NCBI GenBank assembly: GCA_034435975.1 | Contig: DAOTWD010000120.1 | Span: 1-64,000 of the forward strand | Length of the DNA: 64,000 nt | Reading direction: 5' to 3' | Source: CAKZQX01 sp034435975 | Lineage (GTDB): Bacteria > Chloroflexota > Chloroflexia > Chloroflexales > Chloroflexaceae | Notes under the pieces: model-generated | What the model saw: the letters and a program-made list of their open reading frames with translations, nothing else | Databases searched by the model: none | Told to the model about the DNA's origin: nothing | Position numbers and translations under genes: made by a program | Shown: positions 52,614-61,800 of the stretch, piece after piece | How the letters are laid out: each line of letters opens with the position of its first letter | Numbering within the stretch: position 1 is the first letter of the stretch

Positions 52614-53956
52614 CAGGTGCGACTGCCTTCAGCCTGCGTCTCTCTGACACGCCATCCGCAAGTCGCATTCAGCGTGCGCAGATAGGGGTCAGGGTTCAAT
52701 ATCTGGTCAATCATATAGGTTGAACCGGTCAGAATAATCATATCTTCGGCGGCACGCATGGCCTGGGCGACAGCCAGCGCCTGCTGCGGTTCGGCAATCA
52801 CGAGCAGCGGTACAGCGCTATGCACATCCTCCAGTTCGGCCCGCACCTGCCGGGCATCCCGGCTCTTGAACGCCGCGCCGGTCACGATCATCATTTTTGC
52901 CAGTGGAAGAAGCGGGGACAGGTTGGCCCGTACTGAGCGTTGTCCTGACACACCAACGACAAACAGCTTACCCACCTGTGGGAATTTCTGTTCGAGTTCG
53001 CGTGCCAGAGCGTCGATTTTGTCTGGATTGTGGGCAATGTCGGCATAGAGCCACTCACTGACCCGCCAGAAGCGTCCTGGAAACCGTAGCGATGCAAATG
53101 TCTGCACTACCTGCTGCGAGTCTATTTCGGGGTAGAAATGTTGTATCAGTGCCAACGCCAGCGCTGCATTCCACTGCTGATGGGTGGACGAGAGCAATGA
53201 CGTATCCGGCAATTCCTCGCCATGCATGGCCGTTCGCAACACGCTCAGTCGCTCAACATCAGCGTGGTCAACCACATGCAACGGTGCATCCATGGCAGAA
53301 CAGGCAGCCGCAATAAGCTGCAACGTTTCTGGTACACGCTCAGTGGTAAACAGTGGCACACCCTGCCGCGCAATGCCCACTTTGTCGAGCGCCCGCTGCC
53401 AGGTGGTGGCCCCCAGGAGATGCTCATGGTCACGGCCCACATTCGTCAGCGCCGTCGCTACCACCGTCAATGCCGTGGTCTGGTCATAACGTCCACCGAT
53501 GCCGGTCTCGATTGCCGCCCACTCAACCTGGTGCCAGTCAAACAGCGTGAGAGCAATCAGAATACCAATCTCGTGGAAAGACAGGGTATGATGGGGGTTG
53601 GCAAGCGCCAGTTTGAGCGCATGTGGTTTGACGACTGTCTCCCATGCGGCGGTGACATCAGCGCGGGCAATAATGCGACCGGCAATACTGAAGCGTTCAC
53701 AATAATCAAACAGATGTGGCCCGGTAAATGCCCCGGCTGGACTGACCAGTTGCAACCCGGCTTCCAGTAGACGGCACGTGGAACCTTTACCGCTGGTACC
53801 GGCGATCTGGATCAGGCGGGTGGGATGGCCGTGTGGCCAGAGTGTGTGGATTGATTGACGTAGCAGTTCCTGTCGGCTGAGTCTGCTCAGAGACCACTGG
53901 GCATGATAGATCTGATCGACGGTGTTGTAATATTGGGCATCAAACGCATCGTCCAT
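52613..53956 (-). CDS. Second FolC-type Mur ligase family protein
   Basis: A 447-residue paralogue with GTSGKGST, FTGPHLFDYCERF, SFHEIGILIALTLF, ETGIGGRYDQT and LTNVGRDHEHLLG. The C-terminal DGAHNP motif reads DIAHNPDK, a change at the third-substrate region. It could be the dihydrofolate synthase half of a divided function or act on another acid substrate. AGGAGG lies before the ATG. It is coupled to the downstream folC by a one-base overlap. Which of the two does which reaction cannot be told from sequence. Confidence 0.88.
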   Translation of the reverse strand: MDDAFDAQYYNTVDQIYHAQWSLSRLSRQELLRQSIHTLWPHGHPTRLIQIAGTSGKGSTCRLLEAGLQLVSPAGAFTGPHLFDYCERFSIAGRIIARADVTAAWETVVKPHALKLALANPHHTLSFHEIGILIALTLFDWHQVEWAAIETGIGGRYDQTTALTVVATALTNVGRDHEHLLGATTWQRALDKVGIARQGVPLFTTERVPETLQLIAAACSAMDAPLHVVDHADVERLSVLRTAMHGEELPDTSLLSSTHQQWNAALALALIQHFYPEIDSQQVVQTFASLRFPGRFWRVSEWLYADIAHNPDKIDALARELEQKFPQVGKLFVVGVSGQRSVRANLSPLLPLAKMMIVTGAAFKSRDARQVRAELEDVHSAVPLLVIAEPQQALAVAQAMRAAEDMIILTGSTYMIDQILNPDPYLRTLNATCGWRVRETQAEGSRT

Positions 53957-54073
53957 AGCAACGCCTCCTGATGATTAGCGCCTGGAAGAAGTCAGCGCTG
54001 CAAAACGTGCGGCGCAATGTGCGATGCATGAAACGCACGGTGCGTTACAGATTGTTACTGCCTGTACGCAGAC

Positions 54074-54106
54074 AAAGCGCCGAACGCTCAATGGCGTTCA
54101 GCGCTT
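54074..54106 (-). terminator. Terminator after tRNA-Lys
   Basis: A 12-bp stem (one G-T pair) around CATTGA, reading AGCGCTGAACGC/GCGTTCGGCGCT on the minus strand, then TTTG. It starts four bases after the tRNA. Confidence 0.75.
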
Positions 54107-54109
54107 GAT

Positions 54110-54185
54110 TGGTAGGCCGTGTAGGACTCGAACCTACAACCAGCTGATTAAGAGTCAGATGCTCTACCAATTGAGCTAACGGCCC
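54110..54185 (-). tRNA. tRNA-Lys (anticodon CUU)
   Basis: Cloverleaf with acceptor GGGCCGT/ACGGCCT (G-U closing pair), D-arm GCTCAATTGGTAGAGC, anticodon loop CTCTTAA (anticodon CTT), T-arm GTAGG-TTCGAGT-CCTAC and an encoded CCA. Confidence 0.97.
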
Positions 54186-54197
54186 GTAGATGGTTAG

Positions 54198-54226
54198 AGT
54201 ATAGCATAGAACATGTCCTGATGCAA
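54198..54226 (-). promoter_or_regulatory. Promoter of tRNA-Lys
   Basis: TTGCAT, a 17-base spacer ending in TGC, and TATACT, 13 bases before the tRNA 5' end. Confidence 0.75.
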
Positions 54227-54299
54227 TAGCGTGTGGCCTGGTAATTGATCTGGCGTGTTGAAAACGCCGTGTTACAATGACACCAATCAGTATTCACCA

Positions 54300-54308
54300 T
54301 GGTATAAT
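54300..54308 (+). promoter_or_regulatory. Extended -10 promoter of parB
   Basis: TGG followed by TATAAT about 48 bases before the parB start, without a good -35 hexamer. A GGCGT/ACGCC hairpin lies just upstream. Confidence 0.5.
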
Positions 54309-54355
54309 AGGCAATCTGGAGCCGGGATCTGTATACATGGTACAAGGAATAAACG

Positions 54356-55462
54356 ATGACCAATGAGCCGGGTCTATCGAATATGAGTGGCAAAGTTATG
54401 CCAGGTATGATCCGTGAAGTAGACGTTATGTCCATCCAGGCCAATCGTCATCAACCGCGTACCCATTTTGATGAACAGGCGCTGGATGAACTGGCTGCTT
54501 CTATTCGTGAACATGGTCTGATCCAACCGCTGATTGTCACTGCGCATGCGAACGACCGCTATGAGTTAATTGCGGGAGAACGGCGCTGGCGGGCTGCCTG
54601 TCAGGCTGGCTTACGGTCTGTTCCGGTACTGGTGAAGGATGCAACGCCGCAACAAATGCTAGAACTGGCACTGGTTGAGAATGTCCAGCGGGCCGATCTG
54701 AATCCGATCGAGGAAGGTCGTGCCTATCAAACACTGAAGGATGAGTTTGGACTGAAGGACGAAGATGTAGCACAACGGGTCGGCAAGAGTCGCGTGGCAA
54801 TTACCAATGCCCGACGCCTGATCCGTCTCAGCCCGGCGGCCCAACAGGCACTGGTGGATGGAACGATCAGTGCCGGGCATGGACGTGCGTTACTGCGGCT
54901 CGAGAATGCTATAGAACAGGCACAAGCGCTGGCACTTGTCGTGCAGCACGATCTCAGTGTGCGCGATATTGAACGAATTGCAGATCTCGCGTTGCACCGC
55001 CGTATTATTGCCAGCACTCGGCAGGCATTGCTGAAAGGAACAATCAACGTTGCGCATGCCCTGGCACTGGTATCACTGGACGGTGCAGAGCAAGAGCTTA
55101 TGTTGAAAGCAGTCATCCAACACCAGCTTGATGCACGTATGACCGAACAACTATGTCGGCAGATTGCCAATGGTCTCCCTGTTGAGTGTACCCTGGAACC
55201 ACTAACTGGGCAACGCGCAGATATTTCAGGCAATCAACTTGCACCACTATCTCTGTCCGATCTAGAACGGCATAATGACGGTAAAAGTGCACCCACACAT
55301 ACCTGTTCACCGGAAGATAAAGAAGCACAACATCTCTTTGAAGAAGTGCTGGGCACACCGGTACAGATCATACGTAACGGTCAAACCATTCGGTTAGTCA
55401 TAACGATGTATAATGATGAGCAGGTTCAGAAGTTGTATGACTTGCTGGCAAGTGCGGTATAG
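54356..55462 (+). CDS. parB: ParB/Spo0J family chromosome partition protein
   Basis: A 368-residue ParB. The CTPase domain has QPRTHFDEQALDELAASI, IREHGLIQPLIV, the GERRWRA box and ENVQRADLNPIEEG. The central helix-turn-helix lies in LKDEDVAQRVGKSRVAITNARRLIRL. The C-terminal dimerisation region ends the protein. ParB loads at parS and recruits SMC for chromosome segregation. AAGGA lies seven bases before the ATG. No parA is adjacent, and a 13-of-16 parS-like site lies 24 bases after the stop. A second, more divergent ParB is at 62583. Confidence 0.93.
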   Translation: MTNEPGLSNMSGKVMPGMIREVDVMSIQANRHQPRTHFDEQALDELAASIREHGLIQPLIVTAHANDRYELIAGERRWRAACQAGLRSVPVLVKDATPQQMLELALVENVQRADLNPIEEGRAYQTLKDEFGLKDEDVAQRVGKSRVAITNARRLIRLSPAAQQALVDGTISAGHGRALLRLENAIEQAQALALVVQHDLSVRDIERIADLALHRRIIASTRQALLKGTINVAHALALVSLDGAEQELMLKAVIQHQLDARMTEQLCRQIANGLPVECTLEPLTGQRADISGNQLAPLSLSDLERHNDGKSAPTHTCSPEDKEAQHLFEEVLGTPVQIIRNGQTIRLVITMYNDEQVQKLYDLLASAV

Positions 55463-55485
55463 AATTGATAACGTCCTCATGTTTG

Positions 55486-55501
55486 TGTAAAACGTGAAAC
55501 A
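55486..55501. other. parS-like site
   Basis: TGTAAAACGTGAAACA matches the bacterial parS consensus TGTTTCACGTGAAACA at 13 of 16 positions, with the right half perfect. It lies between parB and the next gene, where native parS sites often occur. A chance match cannot be excluded. Confidence 0.5.
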
Positions 55502-55515
55502 CTGATGGCAGGCTT

Positions 55516-56436
55516 ATGGCGTTGATTGTTGCTTTTGGGAATCCGGTCTATGATGATATTACCACGCCATATGTGACAACCGGTGGGCGTGTCCTTTCGG
55601 GATGTTCTACCAATGGCTGCCTGGCACTTACGCGCCTTGGTCATCAGACGACCCTGGTTGGTGGCATTGGCCCGGACTATCATCAGCGCTTTCTGGAAGA
55701 TATGCAGCGTTATCACGTGGCTACCAGGTTGCAACCTTCGGCCCAAACGGGTGGATTTCGTCTCATCTATGATGCACACGGGGATCGTACACTTGACCTG
55801 CTGGGTCAGGCCGATGTGATTACGCTGGTACCTGATGTATGCGCCAATGCGGCAGCGATCATTATTGGGCCTGTCCTCCAAGAAACACCACTGCAGTTAA
55901 TCAAGCGCATACGGGCAACCAGTACCGCTCCTTTATTGCTTGATCCACAGGGCTTGTTGCGACGCATAGGCGCAGATGGGCGCGTAGAACACGTTGCGAA
56001 CCCGGAAATGCACGCGATCGCGCCCTTATGTACCGTGATTAAGGCAAATGAAATCGAGGCACGTGTCCTGACAGGTATCGATCCGCGCCAGGAACCTTGC
56101 AAAGCAGTACAACAGGTGCGCACCCTGGGATGCCAGATTGCGATTGTCACACTGGCCGAACTAGGTTCTATTATTGATGATGGGACGCGTCAGTATCGTA
56201 TTCCAGCCTACACAACATTGGCACATGACTCAACGGGAGCGGGTGATACGTATATGGCAGGGTTTCTCCATGCCTATCTACACAACCCTGCCGATCTCTT
56301 TGTTGCAGGCTGTACTGGATCAGCCACGGCTTCAATCTGGATTGAGCATACCGGGCCAGATGCGCCGGTGACCATGGCAGAGGTGATGCGTCGTACCGCT
56401 ATACTGGTATCTCATCATCACAATGGTGGGTCATAG
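55516..56436 (+). CDS. PfkB-family carbohydrate kinase
   Basis: A 306-residue ribokinase-fold protein. It has the N-terminal FGNPVYDDI, a GCSTNGCLALTRLG substrate segment, and the C-terminal PfkB signature with catalytic Asp in DSTGAGDTYMAGF. Members phosphorylate sugars or nucleosides. It follows parB by 53 bases and precedes a CDP-alcohol phosphatidyltransferase by 45 bases. The pairing with a lipid head-group enzyme hints at a sugar or polyol phosphate substrate, but this is inference. Confidence 0.88.
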   Translation: MALIVAFGNPVYDDITTPYVTTGGRVLSGCSTNGCLALTRLGHQTTLVGGIGPDYHQRFLEDMQRYHVATRLQPSAQTGGFRLIYDAHGDRTLDLLGQADVITLVPDVCANAAAIIIGPVLQETPLQLIKRIRATSTAPLLLDPQGLLRRIGADGRVEHVANPEMHAIAPLCTVIKANEIEARVLTGIDPRQEPCKAVQQVRTLGCQIAIVTLAELGSIIDDGTRQYRIPAYTTLAHDSTGAGDTYMAGFLHAYLHNPADLFVAGCTGSATASIWIEHTGPDAPVTMAEVMRRTAILVSHHHNGGS

Positions 56437-56481
56437 TAAGCCAGAAGTAATACTGCCCCTGTTTCTTGGGAGAAAAAACCA

Positions 56482-57114
56482 ATGATGCCAATTCTTGCTC
56501 GCTTTCGCCAGTTCTACGAACAGGTTTCCGTACCCCTGGGTCATTTATGCTTACGTCTGGGCTTCACACCGGATATGTTGACCTACACGAGCCTCGGGTT
56601 GAGCGCAATAGCGGCGTATAGTCTTGCTCAACAGGCATATCTGTGGGGGATAGGATTGATCCTGCTGGTGGGACTGGCCGATATGCTGGATGGGGCCACC
56701 GCACGTGCGGGTGGCACAGCCAGCGCCTATGGCACCGTGCTGGATCATGTGGTAGATCGCTATGCTGAGTTTTTTATACTCAGTGGTGTTCTGCTCAGTG
56801 GTGCTGTAGAGTCAGTGTGGGTGCTATTTGCGCTGTTTGGAATGATTATGGCCAGTTATGTGCGTGCCCGCGCTGAGTCGACAGGCAAGCTTTCTTCTTG
56901 TAACGTCGGGTTCGCTGGTCGCCAGGAGAAGTTGAGCATACTCCTGCTGGGTCTGCTGGCTCAGTCATGGTATCCAGCACTGGGAATCTTGCAGTGGTCA
57001 GTAATTATGATCGGGATTGTCTCCCATATTACGGCTATTCAGCGTCTGATCCATACGCGTCGTATGTTGATCGGGCTGCGACCACAACGCAGGCTAGATA
57101 AACGCATTGTTTAA
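56482..57114 (+). CDS. CDP-alcohol phosphatidyltransferase
   Basis: A 210-residue membrane enzyme with about six helices and the full family motif DGxxARx8GxxxDxxxD, seen as DGATARAGGTASAYGTVLDH plus VVDRY. It transfers a phosphatidyl group from CDP-diacylglycerol to an alcohol, such as glycerol phosphate or inositol phosphate. GGGAG lies upstream of the first of two adjacent ATGs. Acceptor alcohol is not readable from sequence; the kinase gene just upstream could supply a phosphorylated acceptor. Confidence 0.92.
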   Translation: MMPILARFRQFYEQVSVPLGHLCLRLGFTPDMLTYTSLGLSAIAAYSLAQQAYLWGIGLILLVGLADMLDGATARAGGTASAYGTVLDHVVDRYAEFFILSGVLLSGAVESVWVLFALFGMIMASYVRARAESTGKLSSCNVGFAGRQEKLSILLLGLLAQSWYPALGILQWSVIMIGIVSHITAIQRLIHTRRMLIGLRPQRRLDKRIV

Positions 57115-57281
57115 GATATTGTTTGAAACGAATGTGCATGTTCCGTTGGGAGGAACTCGGAAGTGTTCCACCAGGATGGGCTATGCGCATAGACTCTGGG
57201 CTGGTGCCACCACTTTAATTTTATGTTGGTACCAGCACGACTGTCGATGACAATAACAGTTAAGTAGGAAGTGAGGCATAT

Positions 57282-57584
57282 ATGGCGCTGACCCGGGCGG
57301 ATGTTGAACACGTGGCACGGTTGGCCCGTCTGCAATTGCCAACCAGTGAGCTTGAACGTATGCGGGAGCAGCTATCAGCTATTCTGGACTATATGACGAT
57401 GTTGCAGGAAGTCGATGTCGCAGGCATACCGCCCACTGCACAGGTAACGGGTCTATCCAGCGTGATGCGCCCCGACGAGATACAGCCGAATTTATCGCAG
57501 GCACAGGCGTTACAAAATGCCCCCGATCATTCTGCGGGTATGTTTCGAGTCAAGGCGGTTTTTGAGGATGAGAGTACTGGATGA
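57282..57584 (+). CDS. gatC: Asp/Glu-tRNA amidotransferase subunit C
   Basis: A 100-residue GatC, the small subunit that clamps GatA and GatB together. It shows ADVEHVARLARLQL, LSAILDYMTMLQEVDV, the central TAQVTGLSSVMRPDE and C-terminal FRVKAVFE. AGTGAGG lies before the ATG. gatB is at 22443, and gatA is not in the window. With asnS nearby, the amidotransferase is probably needed mainly for Gln-tRNA. Confidence 0.93.
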   Translation: MALTRADVEHVARLARLQLPTSELERMREQLSAILDYMTMLQEVDVAGIPPTAQVTGLSSVMRPDEIQPNLSQAQALQNAPDHSAGMFRVKAVFEDESTG

Positions 57585-57771
57585 CCGGGTTTGCAACACT
57601 CTATCCTGAAAGAACGTCATACAGATAATCTATACAGATCGTGTGATACTATCGCAGAACAATGCAGAGAGCGCAGAATAATAAGCATCTGTTCTCCCTC
57701 TGCGTCAGGTCTTGTTGGAAACTCCGGAGATAGCAACGCATGCGGATTGGGTAAATCTGAGAGAGGAACAT

Positions 57772-58251
57772 ATGCAAAACGGAAATAGTGGTAACAACTA
57801 TACAACCGAGAATCGAGACACGAACAAGCGTGGCTACAATAGCGGAAATTATATGACCATTGGTAGCTTTCAGGTCAAGCCTGTATATGTCTATATCGCA
57901 GTAGCGGCAGCAATTATGCTCCTCGTGGCGTTTATCTTAAGCCTGTTGCAAGCAAAGCTCACGTTGCATTTTGGCCTTATTGCAGGCACGTTGCTGCTAC
58001 TGGCTAATGTACGTGAGTTGCTTGGCTATACGTATGGGCAGCATAACAGCACAGCGCTGCTAAACTGTATTGTGGGTGCTTCACTGTTATTCGCCTGGCT
58101 AACCGCGTTCGGTGCGTTGTTCTGGTTACCAGCACTGGCATTGATTGCTGTGGCTATCCCACTGGTGATGAGCCGCACCTCGGTCTACTCAACGTATGTA
58201 CAGGTTGGTCGTACCGCATTCAACACGATCCGCCGTGCTATTGGTCGCTAA
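57772..58251 (+). CDS. Four-helix membrane protein of unknown function
   Basis: A 159-residue protein. A polar, Asn-rich N-terminus (about 1-30) is followed by four hydrophobic helices, two of them joined in LHFGLIAGTLLLLANVRELLGY. The C-terminus is basic. ATG 57772 has AGAGAGGA four bases upstream; the frame extends to 57712 without a ribosome site. No family recognised. It converges on asnS. Confidence 0.7.
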   Translation: MQNGNSGNNYTTENRDTNKRGYNSGNYMTIGSFQVKPVYVYIAVAAAIMLLVAFILSLLQAKLTLHFGLIAGTLLLLANVRELLGYTYGQHNSTALLNCIVGASLLFAWLTAFGALFWLPALALIAVAIPLVMSRTSVYSTYVQVGRTAFNTIRRAIGR

Positions 58252-58262
58252 AGGAAAGTCAG

Positions 58263-58340
58263 AGCAAGGGTAGCGCTGGGACACCAGGGGGCGCAGAGAT
58301 ATATGAGTCGCTACGTCCTGATGTTCTGTGCGCCCTTGCT
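58263..58340. repeat. Inverted repeat between convergent genes
   Basis: AGCAAGGG at 58263 and CCCTTGCT at 58333 enclose a second inverted pair GGGCGCAGA/TCTGTGCGCCC. It may serve as a two-way terminator for the membrane protein gene and asnS, though it lacks T runs. Confidence 0.45.
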
Positions 58341-58395
58341 GCCGGTAGTTTGTCGTACACAGATTTGAGGTTGAACTGCACCTGATTGTGGCCGT

Positions 58396-59718
58396 TTATG
58401 GATATATATGATAAAGCATGCGTGGAAACGGAATAGTTTCACGAATGTGCTGCGTACCGCTAATCCAGGCTACCACACGTTCAATACCCATACCAAACCC
58501 ACTGTGCGGTACACTCCCATAGCGACGTAGATCGAGATACCATTCATAATCGGCAATATTCAGACCGGCTGCACGGATACGCTGTTCTAATAAATCAGCA
58601 TCATGGATGCGTTGCGAGCCACCAATAATCTCACCATACCCTTCGGGTGCAAGTAAGTCGGCGCAGAGAACAACCTCGGGCCGGGCAGGATCTGGTTCCA
58701 TGTAAAATGCTTTGATTGCACTCGGAAAGCGTTCAACAAAGACTGGTTGGTCAAAGTGCTGCACAATCAGGGTTTCGTGTGGCGCACCGAAATCCTCTCC
58801 CCACGGCAAAGGATTACAACCCTCTATCTCCTGACAATGATCGGCAATTAACGTGATCGCTTCATCGTAGGTAATGCGAGGGAAAGGTGGAGCAACCTGT
58901 TGGAGGATCGTTGTATCACGTTCCAGTGTTTGTAGCTCATTAGCACAACGTTGTAGCACACGCTGCACAATGGCGCTGACAAACTGCTCCTGGATGATCA
59001 GATTATCAGCATGGGTAGCGAAGGCCATTTCTGGCTCAATCATCCAGAACTCAGCCAGATGACGACGGGTCTTACTCTTTTCAGCCCGGAACGTCGGGCC
59101 AAAACAGTATACTTTGCCAAAACTGAGCATGCCCGACTCAACATACAGCTGCCCTGTCTGTGCGAGATAGGCATTGCCCAGATCAAAATATTGGGTGGCA
59201 AACAGATTGGTGGTACCTTCAGCGGCGGTGGCAGTCAGAATAGGAGTATCAAAACGCACAAAACCATGGGCGTTCAGCCATTCCTGTGCAGCAGCAATGA
59301 CTTCAGCACGAATGCGCAAGATTGCGTGTTGTTTTGCCGAACGTATCCAGAGATGGCGATGCTCCATTAAAAACTCGACTCCATGCTCCTTCGGGCTAAT
59401 GGGATAGTTCCGGGTCAGGTGGATAATATCAAGCTCGTGTACATCAAGTTCATATCCATTGGGAGCACGGCGGTCAGCACGCACGGTACCCGTTATCCGA
59501 CACGATGATTCCTGGGTCAAGCAGCGGGCTGTGGTGAAAACTGATTCGCTGACGTTGTGCTTAAATACCACACATTGAATGATGCCACTACCATCACGCA
59601 ATTGGAGAAAGACGAGCTTACCCTTCTCGGTTTTATTGTAGATCCAGCCGCTTAGAGTGACGATCTTTCCATCATAATCGGCGATGTGCGCGATAGTAGC
59701 ATGTGACAACAATGACAT
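58396..59718 (-). CDS. asnS: Asparaginyl-tRNA synthetase
   Basis: A 440-residue class IIb synthetase that charges tRNA-Asn. The OB-fold anticodon domain (about 1-105) shows VTLSGWIYNKTEKGKLVFLQLRDGSG. The catalytic domain has motif 1 region HLWIRSAKQHAILRIR, motif 2 FRAEKSKTRRHLAEFWMIEPE and motif 3 GFGMGIERVVAW. CAGGAG precedes the ATG. Having AsnRS means Asn-tRNA need not be made through GatCAB. Confidence 0.96.
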   Translation of the reverse strand: MSLLSHATIAHIADYDGKIVTLSGWIYNKTEKGKLVFLQLRDGSGIIQCVVFKHNVSESVFTTARCLTQESSCRITGTVRADRRAPNGYELDVHELDIIHLTRNYPISPKEHGVEFLMEHRHLWIRSAKQHAILRIRAEVIAAAQEWLNAHGFVRFDTPILTATAAEGTTNLFATQYFDLGNAYLAQTGQLYVESGMLSFGKVYCFGPTFRAEKSKTRRHLAEFWMIEPEMAFATHADNLIIQEQFVSAIVQRVLQRCANELQTLERDTTILQQVAPPFPRITYDEAITLIADHCQEIEGCNPLPWGEDFGAPHETLIVQHFDQPVFVERFPSAIKAFYMEPDPARPEVVLCADLLAPEGYGEIIGGSQRIHDADLLEQRIRAAGLNIADYEWYLDLRRYGSVPHSGFGMGIERVVAWISGTQHIRETIPFPRMLYHIYP

Positions 59719-59754
59719 GGTTCACTCCTGCTGTTGATACGAAATGTAAGCTTC

Positions 59755-59783
59755 AGTATGCCACATATTTATAGTGACGGCAA
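59755..59783 (-). promoter_or_regulatory. Promoter of asnS
   Basis: TTGCCG, a 17-base spacer ending in TGG, and CATACT, about 37 bases before the start codon. Confidence 0.65.
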
Positions 59784-60057
59784 ATCGTATCGTGGTATCG
59801 GGTGTGACGTACCGTCCGGGGTACTCCTCCTCGAACACAAGCCGGAGCCTTCACGCCCCTGGTGGATCACAGCATAAGCAAGATATACATCTCCCCCATG
59901 TTGATGCATGCTGTTCGTGAGGGTGCCAACTATGGCTGGTTCCAGCTACTATCGGGCTACAGCCGAGACACTGGTTTGCAACCTGCAGAGAATCGCCAGC
60001 CATAGAGGAACGGGTTACTGTATGAAGATAATTTTGCTTTCCTACTTTGAGGTAACA

Positions 60058-61230
60058 ATGACAAATATACATCATTGGCAGCACCATGCATCGGTAGACG
60101 CAGCGTTGCGGCAGTTGGCAGATTATGGCCCGGTTTTGGATACGGCAATAACCGTTCAGCAAATTGCCGCACCCACCTTTGCCGAACAGCGACGTGGTGA
60201 TTTTGTGCTGGAATATATGCAAACGCTTCAGTTGCATGATCTACAACGCGATGCCGTTGGTAATGTTTATGGTCGGCACCCCGGTTATACCAATGGGCCA
60301 GCACTCCTTGTAACGGCCCACATGGATACCGTTTTTCCTGAAGATACCGATCTCACGCTACGGTGGGTGGGCGAGCAACTGTATGGCCCTGGGATTGGAG
60401 ACAACAGCCTGGGCGTGGCGGCATTACTACATCTGGCGCGTGTAATCCACGAGTACGATCTTCCCCATGCACACGATATCTGGTTTGTGGCCGATGTGGG
60501 CGAGGAAGGGCTGGGTGACCTGTGTGGGATGCGGGCGGTGATTGAGCGCTTACGTTCGCAGATTGGAGCCGTGATTGTTTTGGAAGGCTGTGATTTTGGA
60601 AAATTACATCACCAGGCAATAGGGGTACGGCGCTATCGGATCGATGTTACAGCACCTGGTGGGCATGCCTGGGGTGATTTTGGCAATGTGAGCGCCGTGC
60701 ATGTGCTTGTACGTATTGCCAGCCGCCTGACTGAGTTATCCGTCGCGATCGAGCCGCGTAGCACGTTCAATATTGGTGTGATTCGCGGGGGCACGGCCAT
60801 CAATGCAATTGCCGAACATGCCAGCCTCTTACTGGATCTTCGTTCAGTCGATACCACGACGCTCCAGGTCCTGATTACGCAAGTGGAGACCATTGTTGCC
60901 GATCAAGCAGCGTTGTATCCAGAGGCACAGGTGACCCTGACGCTAGTCGGTGATCGCCCGGCGGGAGCAATTGCCCGTGAGCATCCCTTAATTCGTGCGG
61001 CTACTGCAGCATATACCGCCGTCGGTGCAACGGTGTCATATGTACAGAGCAGTACTGATGCGAATATTCCGCTGAGTCAAAATATTCCTGCCGTGTGTAT
61101 CGGATTGGCGAATGGCCAAAACGCACACCGCAGCGACGAATATATTGTGCCCACGAACCTGGGCCGGGGTATGCAAGCGCTCTTGCTGTTAGCAATGGCA
61201 GCAAGTGATCAGGTGATCGCTGATTGTTGA
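60058..61230 (+). CDS. M20 family metallopeptidase
   Basis: A 390-residue peptidase of the tripeptidase/PepT-like group with a complete di-zinc site. Ligand and catalytic motifs are TAHMDTVFP, GPGIGDNSLGV (bridging Asp), DVGEEGLGDL (catalytic and ligand Glu), and the last His in NGQNAHRSDEYI. ATG 60058 has GAGGT four bases upstream; the frame extends to 59908 without a ribosome site. Cytosolic, single gene. Contrast with the motif-less M20 homologue at 37356. Confidence 0.92.
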   Translation: MTNIHHWQHHASVDAALRQLADYGPVLDTAITVQQIAAPTFAEQRRGDFVLEYMQTLQLHDLQRDAVGNVYGRHPGYTNGPALLVTAHMDTVFPEDTDLTLRWVGEQLYGPGIGDNSLGVAALLHLARVIHEYDLPHAHDIWFVADVGEEGLGDLCGMRAVIERLRSQIGAVIVLEGCDFGKLHHQAIGVRRYRIDVTAPGGHAWGDFGNVSAVHVLVRIASRLTELSVAIEPRSTFNIGVIRGGTAINAIAEHASLLLDLRSVDTTTLQVLITQVETIVADQAALYPEAQVTLTLVGDRPAGAIAREHPLIRAATAAYTAVGATVSYVQSSTDANIPLSQNIPAVCIGLANGQNAHRSDEYIVPTNLGRGMQALLLLAMAASDQVIADC

Positions 61231-61245
61231 TTGTTCTTATATCAA

Positions 61246-61340
61246 GACGCAAAGGTACAAGGGCTTCTGGATTTGCATTTCACGCCTTGCACCTCTCTTT
61301 TTAACGCAAAGGCGCAAAGGCGCGGAGATGTACGCATAAG
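61246..61340. repeat. AACGCAAAGGCGCAAAGG dispersed repeats
   Basis: Two copies, AAGACGCAAAGGTACAAGGG and AACGCAAAGGCGCAAAGGCG, the same family as at 12150. The remaining spacer to 61800 (before parA) shows no gene; frames there lack support. Confidence 0.6.
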
Positions 61341-61800
61341 GCCGTACTCACCCCGCCAAGGGCGCGGCGGCGTGATCGCACCGGCTGCATCTACCTGTAC
61401 CCCAGAGGGATGTCCTATATCATACGACAAAATGAGAGACAACAAGATGTACCACCGTGTAGGGCATGGCTCTAGCATGCCCCCGACCGTTCAGCGGCGC
61501 CCTGCTGTTCAGATAGTCACCGCCCATGTCATAAAGGGACGCGCTGCACGCAGCGTCACATATCGCATCTCCACATCTCACACATCTTCGCCTCACGAAT
61601 CCTTGCATCTTTGCTTTGTGCCTCACGCCTGTCTGTACTTGACAGCAACCTCAGAACCTTCTATACTTTGCTTCATACAACTCCAAAGCATGGCTGCGCG
61701 TAATGCTTACGCCCCTGGATATTTCTTTTTCTGATGGGGCAAAGTCTGGTAAGGGCAGAACTGATTATAAACCGGGTATTCGCTTGAAGGACAAGTTGGG

